64,000 bases of DNA from Brassica napus (GCF_020379485.1 NC_063450.1:52227374-52291373); one strand, 5' to 3'; positions 49,229-61,000 are shown, counted from the first letter of the stretch. A program made the numbers and translations. The notes: a model not told the origin generated them from the letters alone.

Positions 49229-50946
49229 GACCAGCTCCATTGGGGAGTTTAGGAGAGGTTCTAAGGAAAACACAGTAAAAAAAAATAAATGAAAACTGCA
49301 AAAATATGAAAGAACCGGTGCTAGAGAAAGTAGAAGTGGTAAAAACCCCTAACCTGGCAGATTCTTATTGGCTTGAAAAAGGTGCGAAATCAGTTTCTCT
49401 CCTTGGCCGTGCTTTGTGCGAAATCAGTTTCTGAGTAAGGCAAAATCTCTTTATGAGGCTATAATGAAGATCAGAAGAGAAGAAGGCTCGAAGAGAATGA
49501 TTGTTTCTGGAAATGATGGTGGGAATGAGCGTTCAACCGTTCAACGGGAAGCCGATGAAGACGGCAAGATCTCACGGGAAGAAGTTTCAGGTCACGGTGG
49601 AGAAGGAGACATGTAGGATCTTGGTACGGTTAAATCTCAGTGATGTTTAGTTTTGATTATTAGAGGTTTTATTGAAGCTGATTGGGAACTTGTGTTTCCA
49701 GGGAAACTTGGGATGGGCTTATATGCAGCTTTCGAAAGACCCGGGAGAGAGGAAGAACACACGGAACCAAATCAATGTAATAAGAGATAAAGCTATGGTG
49801 GGTTTGAGGTTAGTATTTTCCCCCGTTCGGTTTGAGGTTTATCGATAAAGCTATGGTGTGTTTTGTTCAATGCTTTGTATAGCGAATCCTTTCTGATTTT
49901 GTTAGGAGATAGCATCTGGTTTGCTCAATGGTTTGTATAGAGATAGCTTAATCGAGATTTTGTATAGATTTTGTTCAGTGGTTTGTATAGAGATAGCTTC
50001 TGATTTTGTATAGATATAGCTTCTGACTTTGTATCAGAAGCTTCTCTTATTTATCAAACTAACTTTACAGCCGTGTGATCTGTCTTTTGGCAGACCTCCA
50101 GCTTGATGTTAAAGGCTGCAAAGATGTATATGCTTCTTTTGACAAGTATGTTGAAGTTGAACGACTTGAAGGATACGACAAATACCAGGCAGAAGGACAT
50201 GATTTGCAGGTTGGCCGCCTTCTTTCTTTTTATTTATATGTTGTGTAGTTGTTAAAGTCCTTATTTGGGTAACCATTGTATGTTGCTGCACTAATATCAG
50301 TCTGTGAGTGATGACGAAGCTTTATTTGTAGATAAACGATCGATATGAGTTTCCTCTTCAACTGGATCTCGACAGAGAGAATGGAAAATACTTATCCCCC
50401 GATGCTGACAAGAGTGTTCGTAATCTATACACACTCCATAGGTATATATTTCCTTTGTGTCTTGGCTTAACTTGAGTTATAGTAATTCAAACCGGACTAT
50501 TCATAAACACGTTAGGCTGTTTCCTTCGAGTATCAAATTATTTCTGCTAGGTTCCCTTCTAATGGTAGTGGTTGCTGTATCTTAGTTTTCCTTAATACAT
50601 ATGGACAGTTAAATTTTCTTTTGGGTTATCTGATGTGCTTGCTCATTCTATGCAGTGTCTTAGTCCATAGTGGAGGAGTGCATGGAGGGCACTATTATGC
50701 TTTTATTAGGCCAACACTCTCAGATCAATGGTATGTGTCGTTCTGTTATCTCTGCTTTTCCGTCTCTACTATACTTGTTGTACATTGTAACATATGAAGT
50801 AATTTTTAAAACCTCAATAAGGTTCTACCATTGGACAAAAAAAAATTAAATTAGATTAGCAAAAGTTCTAAACCTTTCAAATCACTATATTTATTACTAA
50901 TTTATTGATTAGAGCCCATAAAGGGTTCTTATTGATGGACATGCTC
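49229..50946. mobile_element. TIR element carrying gene fragments (Pack-Harbinger-like)
   Basis: The left end GACCAGCTCCATTGG and right end (reverse complement) GAGCATGTCCATCAA are similar inverted termini. Each is flanked by TTA (49226-49228 and 50947-49 on the plus strand), the target duplication typical of PIF/Harbinger elements. Inside, no transposase is visible. Instead there are UBP12/13-like exons (50094-50730) and an unidentified GC-richer segment at 49400-49760. This structure fits a Pack-TYPE transposon, a non-autonomous element that has captured host gene pieces. The TIRs are imperfect, so class assignment is tentative. Confidence 0.55.
50094..50730 (+). pseudogene. UBP12/UBP13-like ubiquitin protease fragment
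   Basis: Three exon-like blocks with GT/AG borders: 50094-50209 ('LQLDVKGCKDVYASFDKYVE', 'VERLEGYDKYQAEGHDLQ'), 50332-50441 ('INDRYEFPLQLDLDRENGKY', then 'LSPDADKSVRNLYTLH') and 50656-50730 ('VLVHSGGVHGGHYYAFIRP'). They match the USP catalytic domain of plant UBP12/13, including the His box GGHYYAF. The Cys box, the MATH domain and an exon that should lie between blocks one and two are absent, so no active enzyme can be made. Conserved splice sites imply capture from genomic DNA rather than cDNA. Confidence 0.8.
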
Positions 50947-51300
50947 TTAGATGTTTTGTGTATTTTGCTAGTTCATGAATATATTATAATTTATACAGGA
51001 CTGAATATATATGATGAATCATGAACGTAACTTTTGCAGGGATCTGCATGGGCAAAAGTACGTATAGAAGAAAAAGCCTTCCGACATATAATTGATGGGG
51101 CCATATGAAATTAAACCATTCGTCAAAAAACTTTGTCTATCTCCACTTTATTTAACCATCTACCTTAGCTAAGGAACGAACTAAGATTTGCTTTGAGTAA
51201 AGAAACATGAGCTACGAGAATACAAACTGATCTATCTTCTTGATTCTCTTGAAGTTGCTATTTTCGCTGATGCTTTATTCTTCATGTGAAGCTGCTTCAA

Positions 51301-51495
51301 GCCTTTCTCTAAATCATTGTGGGGGTGTCAAGACCCTATTCCCTTTTGAATCGGAATGAGTGGTTATTTGGAGAGGTCTTACGAAATCCAAGGTTGTAAT
51401 ACCTTAGATATCGTATCCTTTCTCCAGGTAGCAATTCTTACCGATTCCGAAAGGGAATGGAATCTTGACACTTCACAGTGATTTAGAAGAAAGGC
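51301..51495. repeat. WAKL-derived foldback (inverted repeat, 6-nt loop)
   Basis: Arm 51301-51394 and the reverse complement of 51401-51495 align over their whole length at roughly three-quarters identity: both start GCCTTTCT, share GTGTCAAGA, ATTCCCTTT, AATCGG and TGGAGA, and end AAGGT. The loop is tgtaat. Both arms encode the same part of a GUB_WAK domain, but in opposite orientation; the right arm, read on the minus strand, gives VKIPFPFGIGKNCYLEKGYD. The transcript would form a hairpin of about 95 bp with mismatches. Confidence 0.8.
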
Positions 51496-51575
51496 AATTT
51501 TGTATTATTCTTAGCCCTAGTTGGTGAAGTTTGGTGGCTGAGAAAGTTTCTAATAAAGAGATGGGGGGCGACTCC

Positions 51576-51710
51576 CACTGGCGGATATTTTTTAAAACAC
51601 TAGTAATATAGTTACAAATTCAAATTTTCATCAGGGACATCAGTAAAATTATATACAAAATTAGCAAAAAAATAATAATCATACTCACTCCTCACCTAGC
51701 TCCGCCACTG
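51576..51710. mobile_element. Small non-autonomous hAT element (135 bp)
   Basis: Termini CACTGGCGGA and TCCGCCACTG are inverted with one mismatch, matching the common plant hAT end CAGTGGCGGA. The flanking 8-bp words GCGACTCC (51568-51575) and GCCACTCC (51711-51718) are a target duplication with one mismatch. It sits in the pre-kinase part of the WAKL relic. Confidence 0.82.
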
Positions 51711-51997
51711 GCCACTCCTATTGCAACAAGAAGTAAACAGGCAATGTTGAAAAGACTAGAAATCTTCAGCTCTAAGAGAGTATTTGAGGAATGTTTGAGT
51801 TTCCGGTGAGGATTCTAGGACACCGTTTTTTTTGTATTTATTTGTATTTGAGATTATGTATTTGTAATTTATGTATGACAGTTGTTAAATTAATTGTGAT
51901 GACAACAAATTTACTCGTTCAGGTAAAAAGTTTATTCTTCAAACTGCTAATACCTGAAGCTGCTTACTATTTGTATTCTTGTCTGATTACAAGAAAG

Positions 51998-52103
51998 AGG
52001 ATTTTGGTGTGTAAGTATACGATTCTAATGTGGTAAACAATGGTTGTTATAGGATTTTGGTGTGTAAGTATACGATTCTAATGTGGTAAACAATGGTTGT
52101 TAT
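51998..52103. repeat. Perfect 53-bp tandem duplication
   Basis: The unit starting 'aggattttggtgtgtaagta' and ending 'aacaatggttgttat' is present twice in a row (51998-52050 and 52051-52103) without visible difference, so it is recent. Confidence 0.9.
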
Positions 52104-52974
52104 ACGTTAGAGCATGATTAATGGGGGTTCTTAGGACGGGTTTTTAGCGGAATATAACAAACCGTCTTTTAATTTTTAACTAAAAAAACTAAGAACCCGG
52201 CTTAAGATATTAGCTGATGTTTCTTAGTTTTAGTTCACTTCAGTTTCTTAGTTTTAGTTTCTTTTTTTTTGGGTCAAATCTTAGTTTTAGTTTCTATGGT
52301 CAGAGACTCTTCGACATCATTGAAACCAGTGAAGTGGTAAATAGCAGCTCGAGACTCGAGTAGTGGCAAATATAAAGGAGGAAACTGCGACAAGTGAGAC
52401 AGACGAGCTGAGAAAGATTCAGTGAGCTAAAGAGCAGAGGATTTTTTTTGTGTGTTTGTGCTTCACAGAGAGAGAGAGAGAGATTGAAACTCTCTGTGTG
52501 TTTGTGGATGCGAGTAGTCATCCATGTATGCTATGAGGTGGCTAATATATGAAAGCTGCTGAGCTGACACTCTTGATTCTTGTTTTGGTGGGTAAATATA
52601 CGATAATAAAATGTCATAAACGATGATTGTTACACGTTTTTGGGGCTGGGCTTATATGATATATCTATATAGATTAAAAATTATGGACGGTGTTGGATGT
52701 TTTTTTTTGTATTTTGCTAGTTCATGATATGAATGTGACTTTTGCAAGAACCTGCATGCGCAGGAATACTTCAATTAATAAATAAAAAAAAAGAGAGAGA
52801 TGATCACTACTTTAAAGTTCCACCCACCATATATTAACCAAAAGTAAAAAGCTTTCCGCCATATAATTGGGAGCAATATGGAATTGTTTAAGACCATTAC
52901 TCGATAAAACTTTATCCTCTGTCTCCACTTACTCAAGGAAGGAACAAACTCAGATTTGCTTTGAGTAAAGAAAC
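52104..52974. other. Spacer and promoter of WAKL copy C
   Basis: Contains repeated 'tcttagttttagttt' words (52215-52290) that recur after copy C near 55890, consistent with the boundaries of the tandem duplication. A (GA)n tract lies near 52468-52483. The last 200 bp are the WAKL 5' leader. Confidence 0.5.
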
Positions 52975-55477
52975 ATGATCTACGAGAATACAAGTTGCAT
53001 AATTTTCTTGAAGTTTCTACTTTTGCTGATCCTGTACTTTGCAGGACTCGTTTCTTCTTGTGAAAGTCACTGTGGAGATGTGGAGATCCTATACCCTTTT
53101 GGAATCGGAAAAGGTTGCTACCTGGAGAAGTCTTACGAGATCCAATGTCCTAATACCACTTCTTCAGGAAGGCAGATCCCTTTCCTCTCTGCTATAGGAA
53201 AAGAAGTCGTGTATATATCTCTTCCCACTGAAGAAACTTTTCTTAGTTCTCAATCAAGCGATATAGTTCATTATTTAACATATGGGTTAGTTCGTGTCAA
53301 AACCCCCATAATATCTGCAGGATGTCTGGCCGGTGGAGAAGAGTTCATAGAATCAATAATGAACTTCACGGGGTACCCCTTTTTTCATTGACGACACAAA
53401 CAGTCTCATAGCGTTGTTTGCAATGCCAAAGTGTCCCTGACACATATAAAGCCGAACATGGTGGGATGCGAGTTGATTTGTAATACCAGCGAAGACCAGC
53501 CTAGCAACAACATACCTTTTCTCGACAAAGCAGGGTGCTCGAGCAAGAAACTGTCATATAGATCCTATGAGGGTTGTACAGTAAACCGACCAGAAGAAGC
53601 TGAATGCGATGGTAACGGATGTTGTCAGGTTAGTCTACCTAACGACCCTCAACAAGCTATTGGTATCAGAATTGAAAGCAATGATGGAAATTCAACAACA
53701 AGAACAAGAGAAGAACATTGTAGAGTCGCCTTCATTACAGATGAAGTCTACACTTTGTACAATGCGACAAAACCACGACAGTTATTTGGTAAGAAATATG
53801 CTACGTTTACTCTAAGATGGGTAATCCAGACGAAGAATCATTCTTTCCTGAGCTCTTTGCGCTGCGCCAACATAAAAGATAATGGTCATACTAGTAACTC
53901 TATTGGACCCCAATTGAAGTGTTTATGTGACCAAAGCAACATTTCTGAGATTACTTATGTACACTGTGGTTGCAAAAAGGGTTTCACAGGTAACGCATAT
54001 ATCCGGGACGGATGCCAAGGTCAGTAACTCAGTATATGTTCCTTCCTTATCTCCACCTTTTGAGGTTTACAATCATCTCTAGCTATCTACATTTTAACAT
54101 TTCATGATCTTTGAAATCTAGATGTTAATGAATGCCAAACCCTATCGTACCCCCCATGTCGAAAAGGAGAAACTTGTGTGAATACTCAAGGAGACTATGA
54201 CTGCGTTGGTGACAAGAAAAAACCAATACTCATAGGTAAGTTTTTTTCAGTAGCAAAATTTAAAGCCTTGTTAAGCAAGTTTGATCAACCTATAGTATTA
54301 CTGTGCGGTCTGCAGGGGTCGGCTCAGGTTTTGGTGTCTTAGTCCTAGTTGGTGGAGTTTGGTGGCTGAGAAAGTTTCTAATAAAGAGAAGGGTGACAAA
54401 GAGGAAGAAAAAGTTCTTCAAACGTAATGGAGGACTACTATTACAACAAGAACTAAACACAAAAGAAGGCAATGTCGAAAAGACTAGAATCTTCAGCTCA
54501 AGAGAGTTGGAGAAAGCCACTGAAAATTTCAGCCAAAACAGAGTTCTTGGACATGGAGGTCAAGGCACTGTGTACAAAGGCATGCTCTTAGATGGTAGAA
54601 CCGTGGCAGTCAAGAAATCCAAAGTTATAGATGAAGACAAGCTACAAGAGTTCATCAACGAGGTGGTAATTCTCTCCCAGATCAACCATAGACACATCGT
54701 CAAACTCTTGGGATGTTGTCTTGAGACAGAAGTTCCTATGCTGGTTTACGAGTTCATCATCAACGGAAACCTCTTCCAGCATATCCAAGAAGAGTCTGAT
54801 GATTACACTATGGTATGGGGAATGCGTCTGCGCATTGCTGTGGACGTCGCAGGAGCTCTCTCTTATCTTCACTCTTCAGCAAGTTCTCCAATCTACCATA
54901 GAGACATAAAGTCATCAAACATATTACTAGACGAGAAGTACCGAGCCAAGGTGGCTGATTTTGGAACATCAAGGTCAGTGACCATAGATCAAACTCACTG
55001 GACAACGGTTGTTTCAGGTACAGTTGGGTATGTGGATCCGGAGTATTACCGGTCCAGCCAATATACAGAAAAGAGCGAGATGTTTATAGCTTTGGAGTCA
55101 TTCTAGCTGAACTTATTACTGGAGACAAGCCTGTCATAATGGTGCAAAACACGAGAGAAATAGTAAGCTTGGCAGATCATTTTAGAATCTCCATGAAGGA
55201 GAATAGACTTTCTAATATTATGGATGCTCGGATAAAAGATGATTGCAAACCGGAACAAGTAATGGCAGTGGCAAATCTGGCGTTGAAGTGTTTGAGCTGG
55301 AAAGGAAAGAAACGTCCAAATATGAGACAAGTTTTTATGGAGTTGGAGAGAATTTGTACTTCTCCAGAGGGTTTACAGGAGCAGAATCGGAATGATGAAG
55401 AAAGCCAAGAGGAGGAGGAGGAGGAAGAAGAAGATGTGAATATGATAAACAAGGAAGTGTACGTCTTGGAGTGTTAG
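52975..55477 (+). pseudogene. WAK-like receptor kinase pseudogene (tandem copy C)
   Basis: Starts MIYENTSCIIFLKFLLLLIL (signal peptide), then a GUB_WAK galacturonan-binding domain (SCESHCGDVEILYPFGIGKG), a WAK-associated region, a calcium-binding EGF module (DVNECQTLSYPPC, 54121-54236), a transmembrane segment ([10 protein letters not shown]) and a kinase with [17 protein letters not shown] and DFGTSRS. Three lesions break it: an extra T in a T-run near 53385 causing TGA at 53389-53391, a missing base about 30 bp later, and two extra bases near 55075 within the kinase (TEKSEM where TEKSDVYSFG is expected). A long Glu run (55412-55434) lies in the tail. WAKLs are plasma-membrane receptors sensing the wall; this copy cannot make the full protein unless the indels are sequencing errors. 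Confidence 0.85.
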
Positions 55478-56323
55478 TGTGACTGCTCCAGCCGTTTGTA
55501 CTGTGGCTTCACCTTCCTCTTCAGATGTTGAACCGTTGTTTCCTCGTCTTACATGGTGTGACTCATATCAGGTTAGAGTGATGGTGAATAAATTTGATAA
55601 TCTTGTTAAAGTTAGTTAGTAGATGTGGTAAGATTGTAAGCTTGAGTTTCAACTGAGGATTTAACACATTGTTTATTGTATTTATGTGTGTTTGAGATTA
55701 TGTATTTGTCATATATTTCTGACATTTGGTAAATTAATTGTGATGTCATAAAACTCTAATGTGGTAAACAATGGCTGTGTTTACGTTCTTGGGGTTCATA
55801 TCTTTGCAATTTTCTTGACCTTTACAAATTGTCTCTGTATTTAAGTTGGATCATTATCTATCATTAATGCTATATATGGCCTATGAGCTGAAGTTTCTTA
55901 GTTTTAGTTTTAGTTTTTTTTCACAATTCTTAGTTTTAGTTTACTGCTTCAAATGTTCTTGCAAGTTCATAATCTGCATGCGACTTTGGTACGAAGCAAT
56001 TATGGAAACTCCACAGAGTCGCATTCTTAACCAATGAAAAGTCTATAAATTTGCGAACAAAACACGTTTGGACTTTGGACAAAACACGTTTGGACACACA
56101 GTTTCAAAAAATAAAAAACAAAAAAGTAACTCGGCTGTGGTGAAAACAAAATTTACCGCGAGATGAGAAACACACGTGGAACAGAACGTTAGGAGCACAA
56201 TCCTCCACTAACCGCGGCGGATAAGAGCTTTTGGAGAACTCTCCTGGTCACTAATCCCTTCCCGGCGACGGCGATGATTAGAGTTCCTTGATTCTCAAAA
56301 AAGTAAGTAATCTTCATAGAAAG
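55478..56323. other. WAKL 3' flank and DUF1997 promoter
   Basis: 55640-55760 is the third instance of the WAKL 3' flank sequence. 56040-56320 carries 'acacgtgg' (G-box-like) and GC-richer leader sequence before the DUF1997 start codon. Confidence 0.5.
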
Positions 56324-57804
56324 ATGAACACTGCGATTCACAACGGATGGAGAGCTTCCGTAGCTTCAGAAGACCCAAGAAAGATCCTGCCTTTGCGTAG
56401 ATCCTACCCTAATGCAATCCCCAGGTCTTTAGACTCTTTATAATACATTTCTAAAGCTGTCTCCTTTTTTTCTATATTAGTGATTTGATTAGAGGAAGAG
56501 CTCTGTTTTCAGGGAGAGAGTCCTTTTGGGTAGTCATATTCGTAGAGCAATGCTAATTTCGAGTTCAAAGAAAGCGAATCTCACTGCTTCGAGGAAGCAG
56601 AGGATCCAGCTACAGAGTAATAGAGAAAAGGAGCTCACTTTCAGTGAGTTCTTGAAGCACCCTTCTGGCATGGAGGCTGTAATCAACGCCAAAGCTTTGC
56701 AGAGTTATCAGTTAGTTGATGATGATGACAATACTTACAGGTTCTTTCTTTAAACCCTCTAGTTTCTCTCTTTTTTTTTTTTTTCAGTTTCTACAAACTC
56801 TTTTGGCATATAGGCAAATGTTATATCTCTAAGCAGAAATATCTAAAGAGTGTATCTTTAGACATATATAGTAAATGTTAGCTGAGTTATATGGAAATAT
56901 GATTTTTATCTGAGGAAAGGAGATGGTAAAACTTTGTGTTACAGTGCAGATGTACATTGCCAACAATTCAGTTAATGAGCTTTGAAGTTTCTCCAGTACT
57001 GGTTTTGAGGGTCATTCCCACACAGGAAGATTGTACAGTCGAGCTGCTTTCCTGCAAGGTTGTGTGAAAAAAGTCTCATCTTCTGAGTTTTATCGAATAT
57101 TCAATCATGTTGTTGTTATCTATCTCTTTACCGACGTATGATGTTTTGTTCTGCTGTCTCTTTGCAGTTGGAGGGGTCAGAGTTATTGGAGAACCAAAGT
57201 GAAATGTTTTCAGGTAACTTTTGTCCTTGTAAACAAAAGCAATTAAAATTTAAAAGTAGAGCAAGTGTGAGGTTTCTAAAGTTGGTTCAAATGTTTTTCC
57301 ATTTCTGGTTGCCAGCGATTATGACAAATTGCATGACCTGGAACATGCATGACCCAGAGCCATTTTTGGAGGTTGATGTGAGCTTGAAAGTCACTCTAGA
57401 GGTTGTTTATTGTTTTTTTTTTTCGTTTGTTCATAGTTTCATTCTCGTGCAGTCCTCTGTTATCTGTAGCCTTAAGAGTGTTATATACTAAACTAGGCTT
57501 GTGTATATTAATGAACTTTACATCTGCTGCTCAAACAACCTCCCTTGTTCATGGCAGATCTCAACACGACCATTCACTATGCTTCCAGTATCAGCTGTTG
57601 AGGCTCCTGGGAATCTGTAAGTAGACATTATTATTGTTCACTTTTCCTCCCTGCTGCTTCTTGGCTCAAAGTGTTATATTTTGATATGATGATGACAGAG
57701 TGATGCAGACACTTGTAGATACATTAGTGCCCCTTCTGCTTCAGCAATTACTCAAAGATTACGACGACTGGGTTCAAAAGCAGCAACAAAACTTCTTAAA
57801 CTAG
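56324..57804 (+). CDS. DUF1997 family protein
   Basis: Seven exons join in frame: 56324-56424, 56513-56740, 56950-57058, 57168-57213, 57316-57401, 57558-57616 and 57699-57804, giving 244 residues. The N-terminus is Ser/Arg-rich and looks like a plastid transit peptide (MNTAIHNGWRASVASEDPRK). The body carries the DUF1997 pattern: 'LPTIQLMSFEVSPVLVLRV', 'CTVELLSCKLEGSELLEN', 'LEVDVSLKVTLEI' and the closing 'LVDTLVPLLLQQLLKDYDDW'. The family is plant/cyanobacterial with no known reaction. It is convergent with PRMT5, with 256 bp between the stops. It appears intact. From memory it corresponds to At4g31115. Confidence 0.88.
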
Positions 57805-58060
57805 GCTTGTGTACCAATGTTGTAAACACACCTTCTTGATCTACTTATTTACCAATGTCAAATGGAAGATGGGATTAAAAAGCTCTGTATTTAAAAGTGC
57901 AGAGGTAAAGCTATTACTGATGAAGTAGAAACGCTCATAAGGTCAAAAGAGATTTGATTCACTTGTAAACTTTGGTCTTTTGGTTCGACATAAAAACACA
58001 GCACAATGAAATTACTTCACTTGATCATCAATCCAAGACTCTTCTCAGTATCCTCTGATC

Positions 58061-61000
58061 CTAAAGGCCGACCCAGTAGGAACGGCCATTGGTGTTGTGC
58101 ATCGGAGTTGGGGTAGGTGAAGACACCGACCATTCATACCAAACCTGAACCCAAACATCAGAGGATCAATAATGGTTCTCAAGACTAACAGAGTCAGTTG
58201 TCTACAATACGAGAATCATTGTGGTTTTACACATTTAATCTTACCTTGGACGAACCACAACACCTCCAAAAGTGTACTTCTAATGGAGAACCAGGGTGAA
58301 CCTCCACAGGCTTCCTCAATGGGAAAAAGATAGGGAACCTGCCAAAAGGAACATGATATTAAGCTAACAGGTTAGAGAGGAGAGATCAACTGTTAAATGC
58401 CATATCTAAAGATTAAAGCCATTACCAGCTAAACATGTTTGGTGTTGCTGTTGTAGGCTCGATCCCAAGATGGACATCTTTATACAGGACGGAATCAAAA
58501 TAGCCAGCGAATCCTGTTAGAGTTATGTATGATCACAACATACCAGTTTCAGATTGGAAAAAATGGAGATAATAACTCATATTTTAACTGACAAAAGACT
58601 ATACAAATCTTGTACCATGCACCAAGGATGAGCCAGCGTCGCTTGGTAGATTGAACTGAAGCTTTTTGTAGCGTTGGTTGTTGGCTTTTGTTGAGAAGTT
58701 TGGATGAGTAAAGGTGAAAACCTAATTAAGACCAAAACAGAGCACCTGAGATCGAGAGATCGACAAGACTTCCATAAATGTATTCAAAGGGAACGCTATA
58801 AGCTATTAAGCAATACTGAAGACAGAGTGAGACTCACGGATTGGGAAGGAGCAAGTCTAGCTACACTGTGCAGTTTTACGACATAAGGAGTTTCAAAGTG
58901 CGCAAGGTCTTTATGAGCCTTAACCTGCCAATTAATATAAAAGAGTAAGACGAAACGAATCTTCTTATGATTAAGTCAGTGTACACAGCAGAAACTAGGA
59001 CCTACATCATTGTAAAGCTTCGTAGCTGTTACAGGTTGTATGAAACTTGTGTACCTAATAGAGGGAAGACGATACTCGAGTTAGAGAAAGATAATAAGAT
59101 ATGTAATGTCCTTTAAGCTTTAAAATTGGACTAGCAGCTATTAGAGCATTGTTTTCTTATGGAAATTAGACTTTAGTAAAAGAGTACACATACGAGGATG
59201 GTATTGAAATTCCATCTGGCTTTAGAAACCTTTGGGCTCCATCGAGACACTCAGGAGAGAGTTCATTGTCTCCAAAAGAACCCAGCAGTTCGCTAACCTG
59301 AAGAACAGAGGTAAACGAGGATAAGATGAGCTGTATAATGTCGGTATGAGTAATAGCTACCAAATTCTGTGCCTACTGACCAATATATCAGCTTTCTCAG
59401 AAGCATTCCAAAAACGCATGTCGCATGATATTATGGTAACAATGCCTTCCCACCCTTCCAGCTTAACCAAATTCTGTCAGAAAGGATAACAATGCTCTAT
59501 GAGTTAATTTAAATAGACTCCGCATATCCGAAAGAAACAACATAAAACTTAGTCATGTTTCAGTTAACTCGGTTGCTGAAAACTCACATGGAGCGTTACA
59601 ACTGCATTAGGATTCTTTTCAACAGCATAAACTTTCAACTTGCGATTGGTTTCTTCAGCTGCCTGGGATAAGAAACCAATAAACATAATAGATTAAAAGT
59701 GAGTTTCAAAGTCTCTTTGTGATCAGCATGGAAATTGCATCAGAACTACCTGCAACGATGCCCTCACAAGGGGTCCTCTTCCAGCTCCCACGACCATCAA
59801 GACCTACAAACTATAACTTTAGTACTACTGAAGTATATTATAAGATTACCAAACATAAAAACTCATAAATTAAAACGCCACATGTAGCCTATGAAAGCAA
59901 AACATTGACAGGTGACATACAGTAGTTAACTCGGACGCTTTTTCATCAGGAACCCTGTCCACCAATGCTTTAGCAACTGCCCTTTGGTACTAGCAACACA
60001 AAGAGGGACAAAAGTTAGGCATGCAATTAAAACCAACCACGCAAAATAGTGTTAATGATACTGAGGTGTTAAAACTCAAGATGAGAAAGAAATAAAACTA
60101 GCATACGCAACATACTTGGATGTATTTAGTAGAGTCTCTCTCAAAAGTCTCATAGGTTTGGGCTTCGAGGTTATCCATCAGAGGCTGTATTTAAAAAAAA
60201 CAGTTGAAGCTCTTTACAGTAAGAGTATAGCATTCTGCTAGTGGAAATCAGTATTACTAATGAATAGAGACTAACCTGCAGGGGTGCCTGCAAAAAATCC
60301 CTGTAGCCAAGCTGTAAAAGGAATAAGATAACTATCAGAACTGAGTTTGATTCTGCCTGCCTGCATCTATGGTAATTAAAAAACAAGAACTGAGACAAAG
60401 GATCCAAGAAACAACCTCTATGCGTTCCTGTTCAGGAAGTGGTTCCATTTTCTGAAACAGATAAGCAACATAGTCCAAATATGACCGCAGGGGGTGCCTC
60501 TGCGTACCTGAGAACCATAGCATTTGACAACTTATCAATAGAAAACATGGAACGTCTTTGAATATAAACAAAGGATAACAGCTAACTGTTAGCGGACAAA
60601 AGAAAATACAAAAAAATTACCCTCACTGTTAGAATCAGAAGCCTTTGGAAGATTATGAACAGGCTTTCCAGAAACTACAACCTGCAGTTACAAGATCAAT
60701 GATGAAGAATCCTAGAACGAGAGAAATAGATATATATTTTCTGAATGAAAAGATTATCAGAAAAAAACCTCAGTTCAAAAAGAGCCAACATTGGCACTTA
60801 GTATTATTAGTGTTCTACATATCGAAGACTATTATGACATATATTACCTGGGCAGCATGATCAAAAAATCCTGCTATTAGCTTTTGGTGGCGTTTTGACA
60901 AGCAAGGATAACCCCGAGCATTTGTTAAGAACGACTGCAGAACCAAAAGCATTTTGTCAAATTGACTTCAAAACCGAGTTTATATTAAACGAGGTAAAAG

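Larger units (their letters stand above)
51121..51790 (+). pseudogene. WAK-like kinase relic (tandem copy B)
   Basis: Matches the neighbouring WAKL gene in pieces. 51121-51290 resembles its 5' leader and signal peptide region (shared 'gatttgctttgagtaaagaaacatga', split: gatttgctttgag, taaagaaacatga). 51285-51395 holds the GUB_WAK start, reading SSCEAASSLSLNHCGG before a frameshift. 51401-51495 is an inverted WAKL segment. 51510-51565 and 51711-51785 match the transmembrane and pre-kinase region, split by a small hAT element. The extracellular core and the entire kinase are missing. No functional product is possible. Confidence 0.8.
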
